Of a DNA stretch of 64,000 bases, positions 34,767 through 42,649 are shown piece by piece. The position numbers and the translations under genes were made by a program. Within the stretch, counting starts at the first letter, position 1. Each line of letters begins with the position of its first letter. The stretch comes from Sporosarcina sp. E16_8 (lineage in GTDB: Bacteria; Bacillota; Bacilli; Bacillales_A; Planococcaceae), in NCBI RefSeq assembly GCF_017347095.1, contig NZ_JADPRZ010000002.1:248001-312000 (forward strand). The letters run 5' to 3'. The notes under the pieces were generated by a model. It was not told where the DNA came from, ran no database searches, and saw only the letters and a program-made list of their open reading frames with translations.

Positions 34767-36044
34767 TTGAAGTTCACGCTTGAGGAAGCCGTTAAAAATT
34801 ATGCACTCCCTTTTCAATCTGATGCGGATCTTTCAACAATAATCGAGGCCATAGGTGATGCAAAAATCGTCTTATTAGGAGAAGCAAGCCATGGGACGTC
34901 GGAATTTTACACAGTTCGCGCTAAGCTGTCCAAAATGCTAATTGAACAGAAAGGGTTTTCAGCCATCGCGGTCGAAGGTGATTGGCCGTCTGCTCAACAG
35001 GTTAATCGCTACATAAAAGGATATAGTGAAAGTAAAGATGATGCTGAGGAAGTATTGAAAGCTTTCGGCAGATGGCCGACATGGATGTGGGCTAATGAAG
35101 AGATTGTGGGGTTTATCGACTGGTTGAAAACGCACAACGAAAAAAGTATCCCCGATCAAAAAATCGGATTTTACGGAATTGATCTATATAGCCTTTGGGA
35201 ATCAATGGAGGAAATTATCCGTTACTTAACAGAATCCAATCCTGCAGGTGCCGATCTTGACCTCGCTAAAAAAGCTTTTTCCTGCTTTGAACCTTTCAAC
35301 GGCATGCCAGATCATTATGCAATTTCCACAGTACATTTTTCACAAGTGTGCATTGACGAAGTGAGTGATTTATTATCGTCCATTCGTTCTCATAATAAAC
35401 ACTATGAAGTAGGTCAGGAAACCACTTTAAATTTAAAAGTGAATGCTCTGGTTACAAAAAATGCAGAAGAATATTACCGCGCCATGCTTAAAGACAATGC
35501 ACTTTCCTGGAATATTCGTGATGAACATATGGTTGAGGCGATTAATGAAGTAATGAATCATTATGGGGATGATGCGAAAATCATCATTTGGGAACATAAC
35601 ACGCATATTGGAGATGCCCGTGCAACAACAATGCAGGAGGACGGAATGCTCAACGTCGGTCAATTGCTTCGAGAGCAAAATAAGGAAGAAGATGTCTATG
35701 CAGTAGGATTCGGGACGCATCGCGGCACAGTTATCGCAGCTGCGGAGTGGGGAGTCCCTTTCGAAATAATAGAAGTCCCTCCCGCTCGTCAACATTCGTG
35801 GGAAGATTTATTACACAAGTCAGGCGCTTTTAATAAGTTATTCATTTTCAACGAAGAAAACCGACACTATTTCACCAGCTGGATTGGCCATCGAGCAATT
35901 GGGGTCGTCTACAACCCTGAATACGAGCAATTCGGTAACTATGTACCGTCTCAAATCGGAAATCGCTATGATGCTTTTATTTTTATTGATCAAACAAAAT
36001 CGCTGGAACCCCTGAAGGTAGCAGAAACGGCAACTGACATATGA
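34767..36044 (+). CDS. Erythromycin-esterase family protein
   Basis: A 425-residue protein of the EreA/ChaN-like hydrolase family. It contains 'VLLGEASHGTSEFY' (residues 34-47) with the family's Glu and His, 'AVEGDWPSA' (residues 69-77), 'IIWEHNTHIGDAR' (residue 277 on) with the second Glu-His pair, and 'GFGTHRGTV'. In characterised members this site hydrolyses the macrolide lactone; many chromosomal members are not resistance determinants. The start is TTG at 34767 with only a moderate GGAAATGGGG upstream. It is monocistronic with its own terminator. Confidence 0.85.
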   Translation: MKFTLEEAVKNYALPFQSDADLSTIIEAIGDAKIVLLGEASHGTSEFYTVRAKLSKMLIEQKGFSAIAVEGDWPSAQQVNRYIKGYSESKDDAEEVLKAFGRWPTWMWANEEIVGFIDWLKTHNEKSIPDQKIGFYGIDLYSLWESMEEIIRYLTESNPAGADLDLAKKAFSCFEPFNGMPDHYAISTVHFSQVCIDEVSDLLSSIRSHNKHYEVGQETTLNLKVNALVTKNAEEYYRAMLKDNALSWNIRDEHMVEAINEVMNHYGDDAKIIIWEHNTHIGDARATTMQEDGMLNVGQLLREQNKEEDVYAVGFGTHRGTVIAAAEWGVPFEIIEVPPARQHSWEDLLHKSGAFNKLFIFNEENRHYFTSWIGHRAIGVVYNPEYEQFGNYVPSQIGNRYDAFIFIDQTKSLEPLKVAETATDI

Positions 36045-36062
36045 CGTTATGATAGCGGGAAA

Positions 36063-36100
36063 ATAAAAATCGTGATTGATGAATTAATCACGATTTTTTC
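36063..36100 (+). terminator. Terminator after erythromycin-esterase-like gene
   Basis: AAAATCGTGATT and AATCACGATTTT form a 12-bp stem with an 8-nt loop, followed by TTTC; suitable for both directions. Confidence 0.8.
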
Positions 36101-36137
36101 TGTATCAAAAGTGGGATTCTTGAACTTCTTAATGTAG

Positions 36138-36461
36138 TTATTCTTCGCTGTGATTATTTTCAACAACATTTTTAAGTATGGCGAGTTTATTATCCCATAA
36201 TTGTTCATAGAAGGTAAGCCATGTTCGCAATTTTTGTAGTGGCTTGGCTTCCAAACAATATAACTTTTCGCGGCCTATTTTTCGTGCAACTACGAGTCCA
36301 GCTGATTCTAATACATACAGATGTTTCGTTACAGCAGTTCGACTCATTGTGAAATGGCTACTAATTGTTGAAATTGATAATTCTTTACCAGCGAGTAATT
36401 CAAGCAATCGGCGCCGAGTCGGATCAGCGATTGCTTGAAAAACATCGTATTTTTCAGCCAT
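36138..36461 (-). CDS. ArsR-family repressor
   Basis: A 107-residue winged-helix protein: 'DPTRRRLLELLAGKELSIST' leads into 'SHFTMSRTAVTKHLYVLESA' (recognition helix, residues 36-55) and the wing 'VARKIGREKLYCLEA'. The first A of its ATG is the last base of the stop of the SRPBCC gene, so the two are translationally coupled. Such ArsR-AHSA1 pairs are common in Bacillales. The palindrome CAACCA-2 bp-TGGTTG in the operon promoter is the likely operator, giving autoregulation. Confidence 0.87.
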   Translation of the reverse strand: MAEKYDVFQAIADPTRRRLLELLAGKELSISTISSHFTMSRTAVTKHLYVLESAGLVVARKIGREKLYCLEAKPLQKLRTWLTFYEQLWDNKLAILKNVVENNHSEE

Positions 36462-36886
36462 TAACCTTCAACTACATGTTTCAGTTTTTGTACAAGTCCA
36501 TCCCATCCGCCAGACATACGTGAACGCACCACTGCATGTGATTCACCAAACTCCGTCTGATTTTCTTCGTTCCATCCCGCGTGGACTAGTGTTAATTGGG
36601 TCTGACCATCTTTTTCTTTCAACTCAAACGTAATTAGCCATTCCTCTCCCCACTCGAAAGATAAGCGATTTGGTGGATTCACTTCCGTCACTTTACACAC
36701 CGAATTGCCCCACGGTCCCGCTTGTAGGATAAACTCTTTTCCTTCAATTGGTTGCATATCATTCGGCATAAACCAAGCACCTATTCCTTCAGCTGTAGCA
36801 ACATATCCCCAAACTTTTTCGATGGTAGCGTTGATGAGTATATTTTTTCTTACTTCAGCAAAACGTTCATTATCATTAATTGACAT
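36461..36886 (-). CDS. SRPBCC (AHSA1/START-like) domain protein
   Basis: A 141-residue helix-grip protein. 'NATIEKVWGYVATAEGIGAWF' region (residues 17-37) is the START/AHSA1 opening, with 'PNRLSFEWG' and 'GGWDGLVQKLKHVVEG' closing the fold. It probably binds a hydrophobic ligand in the central cavity. The ATG at 36886 has GGGAGG upstream and replaces a longer frame from 36928. It is the first gene of the operon with the ArsR repressor, which may sense the same ligand. Confidence 0.85.
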   Translation of the reverse strand: MSINDNERFAEVRKNILINATIEKVWGYVATAEGIGAWFMPNDMQPIEGKEFILQAGPWGNSVCKVTEVNPPNRLSFEWGEEWLITFELKEKDGQTQLTLVHAGWNEENQTEFGESHAVVRSRMSGGWDGLVQKLKHVVEG

Positions 36887-36933
36887 ATAAATACCTCCCG
36901 TATAATAAGCGAAACCATTTAGTTGCATATATA

Positions 36934-36963
36934 ACTATATACAACCAAATGGTTGCATGTCAA
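36934..36963 (-). promoter_or_regulatory. SRPBCC-arsR promoter with palindrome in the spacer
   Basis: TTGACA (36958-36963) and TATAGT (36934-36939) lie 18 bp apart on the minus strand. CAACCA-AA-TGGTTG (36942-36955) fills the spacer, and a second half-similar site ACCATTTAGTTGCA follows near 36913-36926. Confidence 0.72.
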
Positions 36964-36984
36964 TTGTTATTTTAGTGTTCATTA

Positions 36985-37014
36985 AAAAAGCTGACTGCAC
37001 GCGGCAACCAGCTG
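36985..37014 (-). terminator. Terminator after thioesterase gene
   Basis: AGCTG and CAGCT with GC/GC inside form an imperfect hairpin, followed by TTTTTT on the minus strand. Confidence 0.45.
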
Positions 37015-37033
37015 TTTACATTTCCTTATTCCA

Positions 37034-37516
37034 TTAGTTCGCAGCAAATGTTGCTGGCATAACAACTGCAATGACTTCCCCTGTTGCAACGACTATGTCA
37101 TCCGCAAATACTTCAACAGATACCTTAAATTTCTTCGGATGAATTTCTTCCACTTTCCCAACTGCTTTTAACAACGTTCCTTGCTTAGTTGGTTTCATAT
37201 AATTCACGTTTAATGACGCTGTGACAAAGCGCGGAGGTTCTTCTCCACCACCTGGCTCATTCCCATTTTTCCGGTGCAGCGCAAGTGCAGCCGAACCCGT
37301 CCCATGACAATCAACAAACGATGCAATCAACCCTCCATAGACAAATCCTGGAATCGCAATATGCTTCGGTGACGGTTCATAATACGATACCGTCTCTTCC
37401 CCTTGCCACGCCGTCCGGAAATGGTAACCGTCTTCATTTAAGCGCCCACAACCGAAACACCAAGCGAAATCATCCGGATAGTCGTCTTGAATTGCATGTA
37501 CTACTTCTTTAGTCAT
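37034..37516 (-). CDS. PaaI-type hotdog-fold acyl-CoA thioesterase
   Basis: A 160-residue single hotdog domain. 'IPGFVYGGLIASFVDCHGTG' (residues 54-73) is the hot-dog helix with the G-x-x-x-[AS]-x-x-D pattern that includes the catalytic Asp of PaaI-like enzymes, and 'LNVNYMKPTKQGTLLKAVG' is the following strand pair. An N-terminal 'WCFGCGRLNEDG' with two Cys is an addition often seen in this subgroup. The ATG at 37516 has GGGGG 8 nt upstream. The acyl substrate is not known. It is monocistronic. Confidence 0.8.
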   Translation of the reverse strand: MTKEVVHAIQDDYPDDFAWCFGCGRLNEDGYHFRTAWQGEETVSYYEPSPKHIAIPGFVYGGLIASFVDCHGTGSAALALHRKNGNEPGGGEEPPRFVTASLNVNYMKPTKQGTLLKAVGKVEEIHPKKFKVSVEVFADDIVVATGEVIAVVMPATFAAN

Positions 37517-37566
37517 CCCACTCATCCCCCATTCCTACACAATCATTATAACATTCCGACAATCAA

Positions 37567-38295
37567 TTAATCCTCTAAAATATCTTTCAAAAACTTTTCT
37601 CTATGATCCAGGAAATATTTTGTAATCTGATAGTGCTCCGTCATTTCATATTCAGTTTCCTTTATTGCTCCATCATCAAAACTTAAGATTGTCGCATCGG
37701 GATAGCCTAAAATTATGGGCGAATGTGTTGCAATGATGAACTGGCAATTTTCTTCCCTGACAAGATCATGCATGATACGTAGAAACGACAGCTGCCTTTG
37801 CGGTGATAATGCGGCTTCCGGCTCATCGAGTAAATAAATCGCCTTTCCATTGAAACGATTTAAGAATAATGACAGAAATGATTCACCATGGGACTGATGA
37901 TGTAGTGATTTCCCTCCGTAATCACGGTAAGAGCCATAGGGTTCTTTCGCCATTTCATCAACGTGAGAAGCAAAATGATAAAAAGATTCAGCCCGTAAAA
38001 AGAATCCGTTCGTCACTTTCGGCATCCAAGACAAGCGTAGATAATCACTTAATGCACTTTCAGACGCATCTACTTCATAGGTATTATTCCTACCTCCCCC
38101 TGCCGCATTAAACCCGCATAAATCGGCAATCCCCTCAAGCAATGTCGATTTCCCTGAACCATTCTCCCCAACAAAAAATGTAATGCTGTTTGTTAGATCT
38201 AATTCCGTTAGTGATCGTATTGAAGGAATAGAAAATGGATACTCCTTCTCTGATTGAGTTTCTTTATGAAGAAGCGTTATTTTTTTCAAAAACAT
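37567..38295 (-). CDS. AAA/ABC-type ATPase of the RecF/OLD-like group
   Basis: A 242-residue soluble ATPase: Walker A 'FVGENGSGKSTLLEGIA' (residues 41-57), ABC-type signature 'SHGESFLSLF' (residue 133 on), Walker B 'AIYLLDEPEAALSP' and switch His in 'FIIATHSPII'. There is no membrane partner nearby and no second domain such as TOPRIM, so it is not an ordinary ABC transporter. Such proteins are common as single genes ('AAA family ATPase'), with proposed roles in stress or DNA metabolism. The ATG at 38295 has AAAGGGGG upstream. Confidence 0.83.
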   Translation of the reverse strand: MFLKKITLLHKETQSEKEYPFSIPSIRSLTELDLTNSITFFVGENGSGKSTLLEGIADLCGFNAAGGGRNNTYEVDASESALSDYLRLSWMPKVTNGFFLRAESFYHFASHVDEMAKEPYGSYRDYGGKSLHHQSHGESFLSLFLNRFNGKAIYLLDEPEAALSPQRQLSFLRIMHDLVREENCQFIIATHSPIILGYPDATILSFDDGAIKETEYEMTEHYQITKYFLDHREKFLKDILED

Positions 38296-38419
38296 TTAAT
38301 TATACCCCCTTTCTACAAATTTTCCCGTGTGATTCTGCATAGATTATTAATGTACAAGCATGATCCCGTAGATCTTCATCTGCGTATACTAAAGAAATGA
38401 ATTACAGGGGGAATAGAAC

Positions 38420-38863
38420 ATGAAAATAAGGGCACTATTATTGATTGCGATTATGATCATGGGCACATATGCAATGATCCAAGTTTTCCTGGGCTACGAT
38501 AAGAAAGAGGTTTTAGCGGTTCTTGACACCACAAAATCTCCATTTAGTTTAATGACCTTTTCAGAACCTTCCCTTTCAGGGGCTGCCCCAAAAATTTGGA
38601 ATGTCGATGATGATTCTGAAATTGAAAGCTTACTTGAATTCCTTCAAGATTATCACGTTAGGAAATTAAAGCCTAACAAAATCAATAAGGTCGATGACAT
38701 CAACCAGTTCATTATTAACTTAACAGATAAAAATGGAGACAACTTTAGCATTGTTGTTAATGAGGACTTAATCATCGAGAACTCATCGCTCTATTACGAA
38801 GTCGTTGACGGTCCAATAGACGTGGATTGGATTGTTCAGTTTTTCATCAGCAATAAAATTTAA
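38420..38863 (+). CDS. Membrane-anchored hypothetical protein
   Basis: A 147-residue protein with one N-terminal hydrophobic segment, 'ALLLIAIMIMGTYAMIQVFL' (residues 4-23), and an acidic extracellular domain ending in 'VDWIVQFFISNKI'. No signal-peptidase or lipobox site is obvious, so it is probably an anchored protein. The ATG at 38420 follows AGGGGGA. I do not recognise the family; the neighbouring 900-bp gene-free stretch gives no clue. Confidence 0.6.
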   Translation: MKIRALLLIAIMIMGTYAMIQVFLGYDKKEVLAVLDTTKSPFSLMTFSEPSLSGAAPKIWNVDDDSEIESLLEFLQDYHVRKLKPNKINKVDDINQFIINLTDKNGDNFSIVVNEDLIIENSSLYYEVVDGPIDVDWIVQFFISNKI

Positions 38864-39020
38864 CCAATCAAATTATGAGCGCACGAAAGTCACTCTATTC
38901 TTGTCCTTTTTATTTAATTACACGTCTGTTGATTTACCAAACATACTAGTCAATAAATTGAACACACCTTAGCCACTACTTGTATAGTTGCTTTAGTTTG
39001 CTTAGGATTGAATGACTTCT

Positions 39021-39097
39021 ATACGATTACCGGGATGTCTGGATGTGTAGGGATGTGACTTAGTCGCATTCCTACACACTTTTTTCTGTAATCGTAT
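39021..39097 (+). other. Nested long hairpin (ncRNA or repeat candidate)
   Basis: Outer arms ATACGATTAC (39021-39030) and GTAATCGTAT (39088-39097) pair perfectly over 10 bp. Inside, TGTGTAGG (39044-39051) and CCTACACA (39071-39078), extended by ATG/CAT and GAC/GTC-type pairs, form a second stem followed by TTTTTT. The inner hairpin looks like an intrinsic terminator, yet it is 180 bp from the nearest upstream gene. Confidence 0.55.
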
Positions 39098-39193
39098 GGT
39101 GGTTATTCATCCGCCCTGCTCCAAGTGCATAAGTACACGAAGTGCAGATGCTTTTCGGGACGAAAGAATAGCGGTGCTTCTTATCTGGATAAA

Positions 39194-39221
39194 AGCCGCC
39201 AAAGATGCAATTTTGGCGGCT
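39194..39221. repeat. Hairpin with loop GATGCAAT
   Basis: AGCCGCCAAA (39194-39203) and TTTGGCGGCT (39212-39221) pair perfectly around the 8-nt loop GATGCAAT. The loop is the exact reverse complement of the loop of the hairpin at 39346-39373. No T-run follows. Confidence 0.65.
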
Positions 39222-39345
39222 GAAAATTTCTTTATGGTTATCTCTTTATTATTTTAAAGAAGTGTCACTTTCGATTATGCATCACACGATTAGATTCATA
39301 CCCTTTGTTAAAAGTAAGCAAGAAGCACATTATACAACGAGCAAT

Positions 39346-39373
39346 AGTACCCGAAATTGCATCTTCGGGTACT
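39346..39373. repeat. Hairpin with loop ATTGCATC
   Basis: AGTACCCGAA (39346-39355) and TTCGGGTACT (39364-39373) pair perfectly around ATTGCATC. Read on the opposite strand, its loop is the same as that of the hairpin at 39194-39221, while the stem sequence is wholly different. Confidence 0.65.
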
Positions 39374-39489
39374 TGTACTCTCTATAGAAAGTCATCTATT
39401 CTTTTCTTCCAAAACAACTACATGTTTCACTTAAAAATTTTAGGAACGCGACAGGCAACAATTCACAACAGGATTACTGAAAAAATGTG

Positions 39490-39516
39490 GCTAGAAGTGA
39501 TGGAGTCACTTCTAGC
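39490..39516. repeat. 11-bp perfect hairpin
   Basis: GCTAGAAGTGA (39490-39500) and TCACTTCTAGC (39506-39516) with loop TGGAG. There is no T-run. It is the last of four strong hairpins in the gene-free stretch 38864-39758, in which I see no supported coding sequence. Confidence 0.6.
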
Positions 39517-39758
39517 AACACTATGGCCCCTCAGTAAATCTGTCATGAATAGTTAGCCGTAAGCGGGCTGAAAATAATCCAGTGAAAATGAAGGATATCA
39601 AGCCCTTCTCACCAGTATTTCATGCAAATAATTGGTTAATCAACAGACCTGATTTAATTACTAAATCACTGTTCCTTATTTATACTTACGTTAACCCCTT
39701 AGAACTTTCACATTTCGTATATACTTATGAGAACTGTACGTAAAAGGAGCTAACTAAC

Positions 39759-40064
39759 ATGGAATTTAAAAGCATCGATGAACAAGTCATTCAAAAGTAT
39801 CAACAAGATGAGCAGCTGATGATTCGGTTGTTTGTACAATGGTGCGCTAATAATGAAGTGAATCCGCATGAGTTATATAGCCGCGCATATCCAGACCAAC
39901 AAGAAAATGAGACGATGAAGAAAATAGTTGAAGAAGCCAAATACGAAGAAGAAATCGACATTGATAACGAAACAATGCTGGATGTCCTACAACTTTTCGG
40001 CAATGATGATCTTGCTTTTATCCTAACAGATGAAATCGAACGTCTTTCAAAAAAGCACAAATAA
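39759..40064 (+). CDS. Small acidic conserved hypothetical protein
   Basis: A 101-residue acidic protein, all-helical in appearance: 'VQWCANNEVNPHELYSRAYP' (residues 26-45) and 'DNETMLDVLQLFGNDDLAFI' (residues 67-86). No membrane segment or known catalytic motif is visible. The ATG at 39759 has AAAAGGAGC upstream, so it is a well-signalled gene. The sequence type recurs in Bacillales as an uncharacterised protein. It is monocistronic. Confidence 0.65.
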   Translation: MEFKSIDEQVIQKYQQDEQLMIRLFVQWCANNEVNPHELYSRAYPDQQENETMKKIVEEAKYEEEIDIDNETMLDVLQLFGNDDLAFILTDEIERLSKKHK

Positions 40065-40109
40065 TACTATCTAAGTTAAACTATTTAATACGCTGTATAA
40101 CTGAGTGTT

Positions 40110-40217
40110 GGCGCCATTCAAGGGGTAGCCGAAGCCATAAGACTGATAGCGCTGCAGTCAGGCTTATGGCGGGAGGCATTCCCGAGCGCCGTAGCGGATT
40201 AGAATGGAATCTTTATT
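40110..40217 (-). repeat. Full copy of dispersed ~100-bp palindromic repeat
   Basis: Read on the minus strand it starts near GATTCCATTCTAATCCGCTA, then GGCGCTCGGGAATGCCTCCC, the arms GCCATAAGCCTGA / TCAGTCTTATGGC and 'TTCGGCTACCCCTTGAATGG'. The order of blocks matches the copy at 61601-61710 in the opposite orientation. The internal arms make a long imperfect hairpin. Confidence 0.7.
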
Positions 40218-40335
40218 TTAATGACCTTATCTGAAAATTGTTAAAAGGGTGATTACTTTTTACTTTTACACTATTCTACTATATACTATATACTATTATT
40301 TAGTTCGACATCCGTAATAAAAGGGAGAGATTAGA

Positions 40336-42168
40336 ATGGTAAAGAGTATGCAGCTGCGTTCAGAAGTAAAGACAGATGAAACTTGGAATCTGCAAGATCT
40401 TTTCAAAACAGAAGATGCATATAATGCTGCAGTAATTGAATTGGAAAAAGAAGTCGATGAATATGCAGTAAAATTCAATGGCAACATTAAAGATGCAAAA
40501 TCCGCAATTGAGGCACTGGTAGCCTATGCGGCTGTTTATGAAAAAGTGGTGCCTGTTGGTACGTATACGAGTTTGTCGTCAAGTACAGACCAAACTGATG
40601 ACGAAGCACAAATGCGTTCAAGCAAGTTCGGTTCTACTGCTGCAAAAATAAACAGCAAACTATCATTCGTCAACAGTGAGCTTTCTGAGTTACCCGTAGA
40701 TGTTTTGGAAGATGCAATGAAACGGTCGGGCGATTTTAAAAATTACTTGGAGAAATTGATTCGCAAAAAAGAGTACCAATTGCACCCTGAAGTTGAGAAA
40801 ACATTAGCCGCCTTCTCTTCCACATTCGCTGGCCCATATGGTTTGTATAACACGACGAAAATGGTTGATATGTCATTTGATGATTTTGAAGTCGATGGGA
40901 AAAGTTATCCGTTAAGCTATGTGTCCTTCGAAGGTGACTGGGAGGGCGAAACAAATACTACCAAACGCCATGCGGCATTCGAAGCATTCTCAGCTAAGTT
41001 AAAAGACTATCAACATACAACTGCGAAAACATATGATATGCATTTGCAAACGGAAAAAACGACAGCTGACCTTAGAGGCTATAATTCGATTTTCGATTAC
41101 TTATTGTTCAATCAAGAAGTCGATAAGCCCATGTATGACCGTCAAATTGATTTAATCACAAAAGAGCTTGCACCGCATATGCGAAAGTACGCAAAACTTC
41201 TGCAAAAAGTTCACGGACTTGATAAAATGACGTTTGCTGACTTAAAGATTTCGCTTGATCCAACGTACGAACCTAAAATAACGGTAGATGAATCGAAGAA
41301 ATATATTGATGATGCCCTTGCCATTATGGGTGATGATTACATGGATATGGTGGATCGTTCATACAAAGAACGATGGATTGATTTCGCTCAGAACAAAGGT
41401 AAATCTACGGGTGCATTCTGTTCTAGCCCATACGGCAATCATCCATACATCCTTATTTCATGGACAGGCAGTATGAATGATGTATTCGTCTTAGCTCATG
41501 AATTAGGCCATGCAGGTCATTTCTACAATGCAAACCGGGAGCAAAACGTATTCAATGCACGCCCGTCACTGTATTTCATCGAAGCTCCTTCGACGATGAA
41601 TGAAATGCTCGTGGCAAACCACTTGCTTTCAAACTCGGAAGATCCGAAATTCAAACGTTGGGTCATTTCATCAATCGTGGCACGCACATACTACCATAAC
41701 TTCGTGACGCATTTACTAGAAGCCGCCTATCAGCGAAAAGTCTATGAACGCATTGACGCAGGTGGAAGTGTCAATGCCGGTGTGTTAAACACCTTGAAAC
41801 GCGGCGTACTTGAAGAGTTTTGGGGAGAAGATGTGGAGATTAATGAGGGTGCTGAACTTACATGGATGCGCCAGCCACACTACTATATGGGCTTGTATCC
41901 ATACACATACAGTGCTGGACTCACTATCTCCACACAGGTATCCAAGCGCGTCTTGGAGGAAGGTCAGCCTGCTGTCGATGAATGGCTCGAAGTATTGAAA
42001 GCTGGCGGAACAAAATCTCCTGCTGAACTTTCAAAAATGGCGGGTGTTGATATTACAACAGAAAAACCATTGCGTGACACAATTGCTTATATCGGTGATT
42101 TGATTGATCAGCTAGTTGTGTTGACTGAGGAAATTGAAGCAAGCGAAACGGCTAATGTTTCACAATAA
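40336..42168 (+). CDS. pepF: Oligoendopeptidase F (M3 zinc metallopeptidase)
   Basis: Cytoplasmic endopeptidase that cleaves short peptides, 610 residues, full length. The zinc site 'VLAHELGHAGHF' (HExxH form HELGH, near residue 392) and the downstream Glu in 'YFIEAPSTMNEMLVANHLL' give the M3 active site. The N-terminal half is the helical cap that sets the chamber size. The ATG at 40336 follows AAGGGAGAG. It is monocistronic and ends in a clear terminator. Confidence 0.95.
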   Translation: MVKSMQLRSEVKTDETWNLQDLFKTEDAYNAAVIELEKEVDEYAVKFNGNIKDAKSAIEALVAYAAVYEKVVPVGTYTSLSSSTDQTDDEAQMRSSKFGSTAAKINSKLSFVNSELSELPVDVLEDAMKRSGDFKNYLEKLIRKKEYQLHPEVEKTLAAFSSTFAGPYGLYNTTKMVDMSFDDFEVDGKSYPLSYVSFEGDWEGETNTTKRHAAFEAFSAKLKDYQHTTAKTYDMHLQTEKTTADLRGYNSIFDYLLFNQEVDKPMYDRQIDLITKELAPHMRKYAKLLQKVHGLDKMTFADLKISLDPTYEPKITVDESKKYIDDALAIMGDDYMDMVDRSYKERWIDFAQNKGKSTGAFCSSPYGNHPYILISWTGSMNDVFVLAHELGHAGHFYNANREQNVFNARPSLYFIEAPSTMNEMLVANHLLSNSEDPKFKRWVISSIVARTYYHNFVTHLLEAAYQRKVYERIDAGGSVNAGVLNTLKRGVLEEFWGEDVEINEGAELTWMRQPHYYMGLYPYTYSAGLTISTQVSKRVLEEGQPAVDEWLEVLKAGGTKSPAELSKMAGVDITTEKPLRDTIAYIGDLIDQLVVLTEEIEASETANVSQ

Positions 42169-42175
42169 AATCAAA

Positions 42176-42214
42176 TAAAGCTGACGAAACCTTAATGGTT
42201 TCGCCAGCTTTTTG
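42176..42214 (+). terminator. pepF terminator
   Basis: AAAGCTG-A-CGAAACC and GGTTTCG-C-CAGCTTT pair around a 5-nt loop, followed by TTTTTG. Confidence 0.85.
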
Positions 42215-42479
42215 CAGTGCGCTATAAACATATTTATCAAAATGAAATTCACTATGCAGGAGTTAGGACTAAACTTACTTTGCGCAAGAGGTTACTGGAC
42301 GACATCGGGCCAATCCCTCAGTCTCTCGTGATATCCCATTTTGTAATTATTTTAGTTAACAAGTCTATGAATAGTAATATATTTCAATAATATGTTCTGA
42401 TATATAACAATTCATTATCATTTTCATTTCATTCCATGTATACTGACAATAAAATAAAGTAAAGTGCAAGGCACCTAAA

Positions 42480-42625
42480 AAGAGCGCAGCTTAAGAGGAA
42501 GGCAGTCTAAAACCGCGACGTCCTGTCGCTACGACTGCATGACCAGCTTCGTGCTGGCCTTGGCAACAAGGAGGGATGTAGTTTCAATCCCCCCCGTTGC
42601 ATAACCTACATCCTGTAGGCCCGCG
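42480..42625 (+). other. Structured element in the mtnE leader
   Basis: A GC-rich block in an AT-rich gap contains four small hairpins in a row: GCGAC-GTCCT-GTCGC (42515-42529), CCAGC-TTCGT-GCTGG (42543-42557), GCAAC...GGAGGGAT / ATCCCCCC...GTTGC (42563-42600) and CCTAC-ATCCT-GTAGG (42605-42619). It is immediately upstream of the aminotransferase gene. It does not match the SAM-I, T-box or lysine riboswitch consensus. It could be a structured leader RNA or a mobile repeat. Confidence 0.5.
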
Positions 42626-42649
42626 ATTACATAGAAGAGAGGTTATTAC

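Noticed and set aside
39305..39556. Plus-strand 83-codon frame in the hairpin region
   Set aside because: No ribosome site, no family, and it runs through two perfect hairpins.
42400..42425. Fur-box-like sequence ATTCATTATCATTTTCATT
   Set aside because: Only about 13 of 19 consensus positions match, in an AT-rich gap, and no iron-related gene follows.
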